From Omphalotus guepiniiformis (Eukaryota; Basidiomycota; Agaricomycetes; Agaricales; Omphalotaceae): a stretch of DNA of 64,000 nucleotides. The position numbers and the translations under genes are program-made. The DNA is taken from NCBI GenBank assembly GCA_028554645.1, contig JAQOOI010000056.1:48837-112836 (forward strand). Direction: 5' to 3'. The first letter of the stretch is position 1. The number at the start of each line of letters is the position of its first letter. The notes beneath the pieces are model-generated. The model had not been told where the DNA came from, searched no databases, and was given only the letters and a program-made list of their open reading frames with translations. Below are positions 29,482 through 39,523 of this stretch, in pieces.

Positions 29482-30321
29482 AACTGTAAAATATAGAGAT
29501 AGAGAAATGATAAAAGTGGAAGGGTTGTAGAACCAAGTGATAGATGGTGCTGAGTCGTTCTGAATCTGCGCTGCACCTTTTATATCTGGACTACCCCGTC
29601 TAAATCTGCAAGTTGGTCATTACTCCTATGCTGTTCAAACAGGCACAATGAGGCCTAGCCAGCGTAGCAGATTGATCAACGGGGACGTTGAAGTTACTTT
29701 TACTTGGGGGGAGAGAGCACACAAAGTTGACAAGGCCAAAATTATGAATTTTTGAAATTTCAAATATCTCAAATCTGGAAATCTAGACAGCTTTGACTGC
29801 AGAGGACTTAGCCGAATAGCATTGCCGAGTAACCGAGAGCTCTCAACCTTGACAGAAAGGACTTATTAAATTCAATGTATCCTCAAAAAGAAACGATACT
29901 TATTGAAAATTGTGGGCTTAAGTCATTTAAAGAATTGTTTCCCTCTAGAATCGAGTTAGATACTCAATTTGAAGGAGACTCTCAATATGATTTCTTATGT
30001 TTCACACCAGATTCATGCCAAGAAAAATGAAATATGTATTTTTGAGCATAGAAGCTCAGGACTATAATAAGAGATACTTCGACCTATACTACTATAAAGT
30101 AAGTACAGGGAGTATCTACAGAAAAAGCGATGTATAAAATTTTTATATATTTGGGCAACCTGGTGTGTTGAACACCAGAGTTACCCGCGACGAAATGCGA
30201 ACGGATACGGCAGGTCCCAGCCAAGCGAAGAAAGCGACAGATCTGTGAGATTGGGACTGAGAGATGGAGAAAGTAAAGGGAAAAAGGGGTACGAACTATG
30301 CGTGCACCCGAGCCTTGAAAG
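29482..30321. other. Intergenic stretch between accessory genes B and A, element 2
   Basis: No supported ORF. Likely promoter of gene B. Contains GAGTTAGATACTC at 29953-29965 and a further GAGACTCTCAATATGA-like stretch; otherwise nothing recognised. Confidence 0.5.
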
Positions 30322-32849
30322 TCACTCTGAGAGGGGATCGTCCCTCCCAGCTAGTGGACTGCTTTCTGGCACCAGTACCTTGCCGGCTGTCTCCTCCTCC
30401 AGCTCGTCTTCCTTGTCTTCGTCCTCTTCGACCGTGACTTGCGAAGCACCGACCGCCTGAGGCGATTCGTCGATGTCAGCTGTAGCAACGGGAGTGGAAC
30501 GGATATTGGAAGGACCGGGCTGCGGCTCGACCTCTGGATCCACCACGATGAAATGACCTGCTTCGTTCCTAGCGATGTAGCTGGCCCGAGACACCAGGTT
30601 GATGTCCCATCCAAGCGCGGTAGCCAGTAGTTTGAGCTGTTCGTCCGAATAGTCGAACGTCGGGTCGCCAGTCTGAACCTGATGTAAAACGAGACGAGGA
30701 TCGCGACACGAAGCTTTGATATGATCTTGACGCTGCAAAATCGTTCGGTGTACCCGTTCCATCGCCCGCATCTGCGCGGAGACGCTGTTCTGCATGTCCT
30801 CGTAGGTGTCGATGAGAATCTGCAACTGCTCAGCTTCCTGAGAGACAACTAAGAAACGAAGAACCTTTAATAAAAGATGTCTAAAGAAATGAAAGGAATA
30901 CTTACCTGTACTGCCGCTGCGAGCCAATGTGTATGAAAGGCATCGCAACTGATCGCTGCCTTCCAAACCGTACGACCAGCTACAGGTATGATTGTCCTTC
31001 GCGCAAGTCGCGCAGCGCCATTCGAAAGTCTTGCTGTTGAACTGAGGACGGCATTCTCTACCTTCAGTGTGAGTACCGCCGACGCAGGCAGCACAAATGG
31101 AGTCGCCGAAGAACTAAAAGAGTGACGAAAAGAAAATTTAGCGGGTATTAATCTCGAGTCAGAAAGATACTCACCCTATCGAATGTGCGGTTGACTGAAA
31201 CGAGTTGCTGTAAAGTAACAGGACGGCCATAAGGCCATCCAAAGACAACACGGCCTGTAAAAGAACCGTTAAACAAACACTAGAAAAATGAAATAAAAGA
31301 GATACTTACCGGGTATCGCTTCAAAGTCCTCCTTCGCACGATTTTGAGGTGTTCGTCCATCCGATCGCTAAGGAAAGACATTGTCAGTAAAAGGAAATGA
31401 AATAAAAAGAAATGACAAGACTTACTTGAAGATTTGGGGCCTCGTAACGAGTGCCCGGAGCAAGAGAAACAGAAGAAGTAGAGAAATCAGCGCGAGAAGC
31501 CCATAGAGGTGCCTCGAAGTCGACGTTAAGATTGACTGGGGCTTTAGTACCCTCAGTCTTGACTGCTTTCTCATCTTCCTTCTTCTCCTCTTCCTCGTCG
31601 CTGGATGCAGGAACAGTAATTGAAGTCGCCTTGGAGCGAGTCTTTCGAGACGCTGGTTCATCGGCAGGCTCTTCTACCCGCATCTTCCGGATCTTTGGTC
31701 GTGGCTTGACCACCTGTTTACCCTTGCCCTGTGTAAGAAAACATGAGAAAAGAATAAATAAATCTATAAGGAAACGTACCTTTGAAGCTGCAGCTGCAGG
31801 CTTCTTACCCTCAGAAACGCGAGACTTCTTGACCGGAGGCTCAGAGTTCTCGGACTCGAAGTCAGTATCATCGTCGTCGTCGTCGGTCAGCTCAGTAGAT
31901 TCGGCCGTGGCTTCAACGTCGGAGATCTTGCGTTTCATCTAAAAATGATAAAATAAGAAGGACCTCTTCAAACAAAAAGAAAAGACATACTGAACGACCC
32001 GGTAAGGGCGTTACACTAGTCTTGGCCTTTGGCTTTGGCTGAGGCTTTGGTTTTGAAACCGGTGCCGAAACCTTCGAAGATTCAGCGCGAGCAACCTTGG
32101 CGGACGAAGCAAGTGTGGCGAGAGGCGGGAGTAAGATCTCATCGTCGTCGTTGTCTTCCTCGAGCTGCGGAGTTTGCTTAAGCTTAGGAAATGGAGGTAG
32201 TGGTTCCCACAAATTGCGAAGCTGTAAAGAGTTAGCAAAAGAAATGAAACCAGTCTGAGAGATACTTACTGTATACTTGAGGCAGAAAGAATCAAGTTTA
32301 GCGCGATTTAGCCCCCAGGGCGGCACAATAAATGAAGTCGGTTTGGCCTGATGAAGCCATAAAGCGAGATTGCATACAGAAAGAAAAGAACCGGTAAAAT
32401 AGTCGGGGAGATGTGTATGTGCTCGCTGGGAGCGATTGAAAGTCAAAGCAACGCGAGTCTGTCAAGATGAGGTTAGCTATAACGAAGATGAAAAGAAATG
32501 ATGCCTACCAAGGCGAGATTCAAATCGTCGAAAGCGGATGTAATGGTCCTCAACCTAAGACCCTTTCCAAACTCCTTGAACGATTGGTCCCGTAGACGTC
32601 GGTCCAAGTCGCCTAGCCTTGAAACGATGGCGGAAAGAGCCTTGTAATCCTCTTCGTTCATGTCTGAGAGCTGTGAGAGGGAAAAGAAAAGAAAGAGGCC
32701 GTCAATTGAGAGCGGTTCTCGAATATATATGTGACACACTGTGAAAAGCAGCGCGTGAGAGAAAGGAATTAAAAAGGACTTACCGGTACCTCGGAAGGCT
32801 CCCTACTGAGAGTGATAGAGGAAGCCAATTGCCTTGAAAAGTCATCCAT
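30322..32849 (-). CDS. Antisense accessory gene A of element 2, Zn2Cys6-like
   Basis: Ten exons: 32849-32784, 32670-32509, 32458-32270, 32221-31991, 31938-31780, 31728-31426, 31367-31310, 31254-31175, 31113-30906, 30848-30322, summing to 1983 nt (660 aa), phases consistent. Donors are mostly GTAAGT, many continuing as GTAAGTATCTCT. Residues ~140-380 are Lys/Pro/Glu-rich with KPKPQPKPKAK and acidic runs. Exon 9 holds six Cys spaced C-x2-C-x10-C-x12-C-x2-C-x6-C (CAAC, GREC, CATC, HTCSWSYG), comparable to the Zn(II)2Cys6-like cluster of gene A in element 1; this exon has the same in/out phases (0 and 1). A coiled coil follows (EAEQLQILIDTYEDM), then an acidic C-terminus. Role unknown; transcription or integration control is inference. 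Confidence 0.75.
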
Positions 32850-33145
32850 CGGGGGACGAAGTGAGATGTGAAGAGAAAACGAGAATCACTGTCTGTTTAA
32901 GTCGAAACTTCGACAGAAGTAGATTGCGGGTTTCGCCGAAGTCTGACATTGCCGTCACATGCCGATGTAAATATATTGACTGGCGATCAATCGAGAAAAG
33001 TTTTGCCTGAAGGCAGTCCGTGAGACGTGATATTGTGATATTGAACAGTACGAAATGTGCTTCTATGACAAATCTGCTAGTAATAATTGTATCTAACTCG
33101 ATTTTGGCCAATCTGGTACGATTGGGGACGATCTTATTTTACTTT
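32850..33145. other. Region upstream of antisense gene A, element 2
   Basis: About 300 bp between the gene A start and the polypurine tract; presumed antisense promoter. An upstream minus-strand ORF overlaps it but does not connect in a supported splice model. Confidence 0.4.
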
Positions 33146-33153
33146 GGGGGAGA
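33146..33153 (+). other. Polypurine tract of element 2
   Basis: GGGGGAGA immediately before TGTTGCGTCA of the 3' LTR; identical to the tract of element 1. Confidence 0.8.
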
Positions 33154-34998
33154 TGTTGCGTCAAAAAGCCTTTCAGTACTGAAATCTATCAGATTGAAGT
33201 AAATATGGAATGTTCAAGCATTGGAAACTGAACATAAAGGACTAGAGTCACCCCAGACTGCTAGTTAAGACATGAAACATACTTGTACTCACAATACCTA
33301 AGTGTAGTGTTTGCTACAGTACTGAATCTGGTACTAAGCAACTGTGACCAATGGGTTATACAAAGAGATACTAGTTATGCCTCTCCAGATGTGTTGGAAT
33401 TCCAATGTTCCATACCAGATTGAGTTGGTCAGACCCACCCTCTAATGACTAGAGACTCTACCAAGTGTTGTTGACTGTAATCCAAGGGGTTGATGGATTT
33501 TCACTTCAATTGAACAACTATCTAAGTCCTTTGGACTGATCAAAAGTTCCAGCTGGTCTTGCTAACTAAGTTGGCACTATAAGATTGAATGCTGAGAATA
33601 TGGGCAATCTTGAAGATTGTATTACCAGAGAAATATTGTACATTGAGTACTATGTGGATATAATGTCACTGAGATGAAATGCCAATCTGTGTAATAAGGG
33701 AAGTAGATTCAAAAGTTACATCTGCACAAATGAGTTAGATACTCAATACTCATGCTGGAAGGAGTTAGATACTGAAAATGAGTATCTCTCTGGATCTGAG
33801 TATCTCTCTGAAATTCAGTAACCCTCTGAACTTGATGAAAGACAAAGGCACTCTAATTGGAGGTCTTAGACGAAACTATGGGATAGAATACTGTCCTAGG
33901 AGAAGCTGAGAGCTATCCTAAACAAGAAATATAACCTGAGTACAAATCTGACCAAAAAGAGATGTATAGGGGTAAAACTTGAAATAAACAGTTACTGTAC
34001 CTTACTGTGGCTGATAGAAACGATGAAGCATGGTCTAGATAAGCTCTAGAGCTTCTACACAACTCCTAATGCTGCCCTAGTAGAGGAGGATGTGCCAATT
34101 TTGGAGAAACTTATAGGGGACCAGATTTGCAATGCACTAAGGAGAATGTCACCTGTCAGGATACTGGTTGCTATTTACAGGATCTGGACCTTTATTTAGA
34201 TACCCTGGGTACGCCCTAACACACCTAGAACGCGGACAAAGCGATATATTTCTGTTTTTATACCAATCTATACCCAAAGTTCCTACATTTTGACTATCTA
34301 ACTGGAAAATTACCTAGAAAACTACCTAAAAAGAATCCAATCTCTGCTCAATTGATACTTACTTACTTTTGACTCATTTACTGTTCAGATTACTCTTTTA
34401 ATTTCGAGATATATGTTTGATTTTATGATTTAGTATATATAGTTTACAGAGTATCTATTTAGATTTTCTTAAGCAAAGTACTGCCCAAAGCTACAAGCCA
34501 AAGCAGGAAAACCTTCTTAGACGAAATATAGCCTGGCTCTTTAGAGTTCAGTTCGAGAAATATCCAGTTGTGAAAACTTCTGTAAAGTCCCTTGTGGCAG
34601 ATAAATTGAAAGAGATACTGAATCTTTGCTGAAACTGCTGTTCTGTCTGTGCTGAATCTGCCTGCTGAAACTGTCTGTGCTGCATCTGAAACTGTTCCCT
34701 GCATTGTCTGACCATTGGATTGAGTTTAAACATCGAGATTGATTGTCCTGAATCCCTCCTGAACCCTGAAAACCACCCTTACCTTCTGTCTGAATCTTGT
34801 GTTTTGAGATACCCTCTGCCATTTTTCACCCAGATTGAGATAAAGACATCTGTAACCCTGCAGATTCAAAGTTCAATTGTTGCGTCTAACTGTGCGGAAT
34901 CTCTGACAACGCCAGTCACACCTCACCCTACATCATTTTGATTTGAGTTGGATTGTGCTCATTTGAGTATCTCTCTCGTTCATTTCATAGTCACTACA
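33154..34998 (+). repeat. 3' LTR of element 2
   Basis: 1845 bp, same length as the 5' LTR. TATATATAG box at 34434-34442; palindrome GAGTTAGATACTC at 33732-33744. Two substitutions against the 5' LTR were seen by eye (C/T near 34721 and A/G near 34801). Confidence 0.95.
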
Positions 34999-35002
34999 TC
35001 GC
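34999..35002. repeat. Target site duplication of element 2, right copy (TCGC)
   Basis: Matches 18467-18470. The next five bases, TAACA, complete the chromovirus LTR. Confidence 0.8.
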
Positions 35003-35007
35003 TAACA

Positions 35008-35423
35008 ATATCCTTCAAATACAAAGTTCATTATCTCTGCTCTGGTTCAAATGCATAGCTCATAAGTTATGTGTGCTGATCTATCAAGTTGCAATAATAT
35101 GTGATCCTTACAAATGGTTATTTGGTGCAGTGATTTACCTGGTCATAGAATTATTGCACCCCACAATCCCAGGGTTCAATTCCCACTGTGAACAAATAGT
35201 GATTTTGTATTTCATTATATAATCTGGTTCAATTACAGTTCATATTTCGGGCTTCACCGAAATTGATTAATCAAAACTAGTTGTCTTACAGGGATGTATG
35301 GTTCATCTTTTGGACCTCACGGTGATTCGAATCATGTGAGGGTGAGTGGGTTTAATTTATCCCCGGTGTCAAGCAGGTTGATGCTCAGGCTAATGGGCTA
35401 TGGTCTCTGTCAAATGACACATA
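35008..35423. other. Flank of the transposon nest
   Basis: No ORF supported. A GGTTCAATTCC sequence at 35173-35183 resembles an RNA polymerase III box B, with a weak box A-like TGGTGCAGTGA 50 bp upstream, but the pieces do not fold into a tRNA by eye. Confidence 0.3.
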
Positions 35424-35935
35424 GGCTTTAGACAGGGCACGGTTCAACCCTGTGTTTAAGCTGTTTCCTCAATATTCCACCCAACTTCCACTTCATTCAC
35501 GAGATATCGATGTTTTCGAAATACAAAGTGAGGCCTTGAGCTTGAGGGTTAGTTAATATGTAGGTTGGACGAAAGAAGGGAGCGTGTTACTATGAATTGC
35601 CTTTGTTAACTTTGACGTTACAGCTATGTATTTCTCTACTCTAGATCTATGTTCTGTGCCGCTTTGTCTCAAAATCATACTAAAAATGAAACACACGCAA
35701 TCGTCATCATCGACACAGGTTAACTTCTCGGTCTTGATGTCTGTAACTACCACTGCTCCCTCGTACTCCTCGTCCACCAGCACCAGCACTGGCACCAGCA
35801 CATCCATTTCCAAATAGCTCTCATCCTACTATTCTGCAGAGAACGTTGCCGGGTACACAGTCCACACAGTAACCCTTGTGGATGTGTTTCTAAACCAGTT
35901 GAAATACAGTCCCGCTATGTCCCTCAAACCGCCAT
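35424..35935 (+). pseudogene. Degenerate copy of the THEM6-like thioesterase gene (plus strand)
   Basis: Fragments match, in order, exons 2-4 of the intact gene at 57164-58578: GCTTTAGACAGGGCACGG with a preceding AG acceptor, TTCCACTTCATTCACGAGAT then AAATACAAAGTGAGG, and after a CTCTAG acceptor the stretch encoding LCRFVSK-like residues (near 35641-35670). A later part encodes AGYTVHTVTL, matching DGYTLHTVTL. A TAG stop near 35814 and internal deletions break it; exon 1 was not found. It lies next to the chromovirus insertion. Confidence 0.6.
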
Positions 35936-36256
35936 CGTATTCACGCACTTATTGCAATAAAGACAGATGTCACAGTACATGAATGCAACTAGTAGCTTAT
36001 CAGTTGATGTCAATATTGAATACTGATGATATTCAGGATATCATGGATTTTGGGGATGAAGAAAATGATATCATCAAATGACTGGAGGCACAGCCCAAGG
36101 TTTCACATCCAGATACTACATCATACAATCTACAATGCCCTATTCAACAACCACATCTAGATATGGGAAGCAGTATCACAAAGTTGCTACCTCACAACCA
36201 TGACTTCAACTGTGAGATACAGGCTGAACAAGCAGCAGGCTGTAGAGGACACAAAT
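35936..36256. other. Non-coding stretch
   Basis: AT-rich, with CATCTAGATA/CATCCAGATA repeats near 36105-36160; no gene seen. Confidence 0.4.
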
Positions 36257-36941
36257 TTAAATTACATATAAAGGAGTGGAAGTGAGTTGGAAGTGTTGTG
36301 TATTTTTAATGTGAGAACTCACAATATTGGTTCCAAGCTTGATAAGTTGATCTACACATTCACCATCATCTATAATATCTGTTGTAACAGCCATAATTAG
36401 CATATTATTGTTGCTAGACTATCAAGTTTGGTGTAGACTCACTCAGTCCCCTGGATGTTGCAGCTCCAAGACAATCTTGAGCTATAAGAACATTCAGATT
36501 TGTGAACAATGAACAAGATCATTCATAGATGATTCTTACCAGCAGGGCCCATTGCCTCAGCACATGCTACAACAAACAACGAAATTGTTTAGTTACCTCA
36601 TGCATCTAGAATTATCAAGTGTGCTCACCCATAAGATCACAAGTTGTAACAGTCCCATTACTGCTGCTACTACTAGTACTTCCACTAAATCCAGAGAATA
36701 CAGTGCCTATCTTTGGTATCGAGATTTTCGGAAGTTTGAGTGCAAGTGCATTATTGGTGATGAGCTTTCCATCCTGAGTCTGTGGGATAGAACCAATTGG
36801 ATTGGCACTGGCACTGGCACTAGTGACTGCTGCAGAAGCAGTAAAAGGTTTAGGAGTGTCTTGTATGGGTGTGGCTTGAACTAGCCCGGTGAGCATCATA
36901 GCAGTAGAGGCAAGGAAGATGGTGAAAGACGTGAAGTGCAT
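36257..36941 (-). CDS. Small secreted Cys-containing protein, possibly CBP-like
   Basis: Four exons by my model: 36941-36629, 36566-36540 (27 nt), 36481-36443 (39 nt), 36378-36257, giving 166 aa with consistent phases. A signal peptide is clear (MHFTSFTIFLASTAMMLTGL, cleavage after VQA). A Ser/Ala-rich linker follows, then a mini-domain with Cys spaced roughly CDLMGAC, DCLGAA, GECVDQL. That pattern recalls the fungal calcium-binding protein (CBP1-type) domain known from basidiomycete secretomes, but the match is by memory and weak. The last exon end is uncertain because a GTGAGT donor occurs inside it. A secreted role is inferred from the signal peptide only. Confidence 0.55.
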
Positions 36942-37965
36942 GTTTGGGTGTAGTGAGATAGATAGAATAGATAGGTAGATAGATAGTAAGCAAGTAAGTG
37001 ATTTGGAATTGGGAAGTAGAAAGTGAGAATCAACTAATGGCCAGCACAGTTGAGTGAGGAACCTCAGTCGGAGGAGTGCAATACTTATATACATTGGCTC
37101 TTGATGTTTGTGGGTGGCAATTTGACCCACTACATCACCGCCCATGGCGTTCTCGCTGTATCACCCTCCTTGGTATCAATTGCAAGGTTAGAGAATGAGC
37201 CATGATATGGACATGCGCCCCCGCGCGCTCTGTCGTCACGTTGGCGAGAACTTGTTGGAATAGGAACATAACCATCGAATACCGGGGAAGTAGGGATGCT
37301 CGGATATCTTTGATTTCGTCCCAGGATACGAGGTACAGAACACACCCGCGCATACATATAGACAGATTTACAGCCAGATCGAAATTGCGGTGACAACCTA
37401 GGTACTCTGAATTAATAAACCCAGCACTTGCATATGTGAATACGTACACCGCCCTACGGGTCCTGAGGACCCACCCATACCAATCATCCATTACTTCTCT
37501 TCTCCCCCCACACACCCCATAGCTACCAGCGCGCGCGTATGCCGCTCAACACGAAATTCTCCAAGTTGTACGTTGAACCCTGCACCCAAAGGCCAATTCT
37601 ACCGAATTCCCTCCTACTTCCACCTCTACCTCACTATCTCATACGGACTTCACGGCCTCTCCAACACAGCGAATCGAACGCAACCGGCTCCCATTGTTCG
37701 CGCCCTCCAAACGAAGTCGGAAATACACTCGAAAAACTGAGCTGTCAAGGTAGAATCCACACGTTGCGTCGCTGCATGGAGCAGGTATGGGTATATGCGT
37801 TTAGATTAGACGAGGGGTGAGTTGGTGAGCGAAGTTTCGTGGAATGAATGAGTGGAAATAGCTTGATGAATGAAAACACGAATAGATGCAGCATATAAGC
37901 ACCCAATTACAAAAACAACAAACCAAAACGCATACACCCTCCCCGAAACAATCCTCGAACTGCGA
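36942..37965. other. Intergenic region
   Basis: About 1 kb. The first ~150 bp contain GATAGATAG-type repeats and are probably the promoter of the secreted protein gene. No supported gene in the remainder. Confidence 0.4.
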
Positions 37966-38460
37966 TCAGGACGACGCCGAAGTAGCAACGGAGGACGTGG
38001 AGGAAGCAGCGGCGGCGAAGGAAGGTGCAGAAGTGGAGGAGGCGTGATGGTGGGAGGGTGCCATGACCGGCGGATTCTCGCCCTTGTCGTAAAGCGTGTA
38101 GAGTGATATACTATGCTGGTCGATGTACGTGGGAAATGGGAGAGCGCAGGAGACACGTGCAGAGCTGGAGTTTGGAACATTTGAATGACCGACGTCGTCG
38201 CAAATAATGATAATAGTAGTAGTGATATTGTGGTTGAGCGAGGTAGGGGGGAAGGGAGAACTAAATGCCAATTGGAACGGATTATCAACCATACGATACA
38301 CACCCATTTTGAACACGTGTGGGTGCGAACGGTGCCGGTGACTGAGGGTGGATTAACATCGAAGTGGAGGTGGAGTGGGGTATTGAGAATGTTGGGATGT
38401 GACGGATTGTTTGGGGTGCTGGAAGAGAGCGACATTGTCGAGTGTGGAATGCTCGTATGT
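37966..38460 (-). pseudogene. Broken gene of unknown family (minus strand)
   Basis: Two consecutive minus-strand frames look coding: LHLHFDVNPPSVTGTVRTHT (about 38365-38310) and, in another frame, VYRMVDNPFQLAF followed further on by FPTYIDQHSISLYTLYDKGE and an Ala/Ser tail to a stop at 37966. They join only by a frame change near 38315 with no splice sites, so this is probably a decayed gene or a 3' gene fragment. The family was not recognised. Confidence 0.35.
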
Positions 38461-38855
38461 ATGTGTATGGGGAGGATGATCTCGATGTTGCATCGAAACT
38501 ACTGGTGGCTCCAACGCATGTGGAAGTGGCGGTGTTCATGGTGCTGGGTGATGCAAGTACATATTCGTTCCAGCGCACCATTCTCCGACGATACGATTCT
38601 CAGCCCTATTCCCCATCTCCAACATTTCGAAAGCAGGCCTGAATGTCAACGTACAACCCTTGACGCTGACGCTTGACGACCTCGGAATAGATATGGCACC
38701 CACGGCGTCTGATCGTGAGGGGTGCAGGAGATCGAATGGGTGTATCTGAATATGTCGATTTGGGAGAGGATGAGCTGGACTGAGATACGGGTTATTTCAT
38801 CTAGGTTTGCGAGCTGTGAGAGAAAGGGGAAAGATAGGGAACGAAGAACTGCAAG
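38461..38855. other. Non-coding stretch
   Basis: No supported gene; short ORFs only. Confidence 0.35.
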
Positions 38856-38998
38856 ACTCGGATATCGTGACCCTTCTCGATCGAATACGGCCCAGCTCAG
38901 TTTGGTCAGAGGTTACTGGCACTCCTACCCTACTGGCAGAGATACGGGCCTCGAGTTAGCAGATCTAGATATCAAACATTGTACATTTTACTAGGGTT
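38856..38998 (+). pseudogene. 3' fragment of an F-box gene paralogue
   Basis: ATATCGTGACCCTTCTCGAT, then AATACGGCCCAGCTCAGTTTGG, and finally GATATCAAACATTGTA plus TAGGGTTTGC match the last ~100 bp and stop region of the intact F-box gene ending at 41149. The rest of the gene is absent. Confidence 0.6.
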
Positions 38999-39523
38999 TG
39001 CAAGACTAAGACAGAGACGTACCTTTCGAAAATTATGAATGCTATGATCAAGAGCCTTCCACGAGAGATTTTCTGTTTCAAACCTGAAAAAGCGGGGATG
39101 AAAGATCGATATGTGAGCAAATCAACATCCAATATTCTATACACATCGATCCGAGTTCATTCTACCCACCTTTACAATCGAATTCGTAGAGTAACCACTA
39201 CCACTATCATCAGGCTGTGAGTTCGTGCTTGGATCTGGGAAAAAACGGTGTCGTATCCAAAGCAGCTAGATCTGTTGTTAAAACATCCAACACCGTAGTC
39301 GTTCCAGAAGCAGAATTAGCAGACACTGTGATGGAAACAGCCGAAGATATGAAGGATGGTGAAAGCTGCTGCACCACTTCTCCGTAACACGAAAATTCCA
39401 ATTCCAGGCAAGCCTGATGGAGGATCATGTGACAGGTCCCGTCCGGTCACGATCCAGGGCCACTGAGACTCAGATAAGCACGTCGCCTGTGGCCTTGCTC
39501 TTTTGTCTCCCACTTCCACTGCC
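38999..39523. other. Upstream region of the F-box gene
   Basis: About 520 bp without a supported ORF; presumed promoter and 5' UTR. Confidence 0.4.

Larger units (their letters stand above)
18471..34998 (+). mobile_element. Element 2: 16.5-kb Ty3/Gypsy retrotransposon with antisense gene module
   Basis: Complete element with LTRs at 18471-20315 and 33154-34998 (1845 bp each), primer binding site, gag, pro, pol, two antisense spliced genes and a polypurine tract, flanked by TCGC. The offset between LTR copies is constant (14683 bp). By eye only two substitutions separate the LTRs (near 20038 and 20120), so insertion is recent. The organisation is the same as element 1. A one-base frame defect near 22490-22507 may make this copy non-autonomous. 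Confidence 0.95.
12698..35007 (+). mobile_element. Chromovirus (Ty3/Gypsy with chromodomain), interrupted by element 2
   Basis: Leader, gag, pol and 3' LTR lie at about 12.7-18.47 kb, then element 2 occupies 18471-34998, and the last 5 bp of the chromovirus LTR (TAACA) are at 35003-35007 after the TCGC target duplication. The LTR termini TGTTA...TAACA form a perfect 5-bp inverted repeat. No matching 5' LTR exists in the window; the simplest reading is that element 1 inserted into its leader or 5' LTR and moved that end to the left of the window. Confidence 0.75.

Noticed and set aside
35117..35190. tRNA or SINE head (box A-like and box B-like sequences)
   Set aside because: Box spacing is 50 bp, box A is imperfect and no acceptor stem pairs by eye; a second GGTTCAA nearby belongs to the thioesterase remnant.
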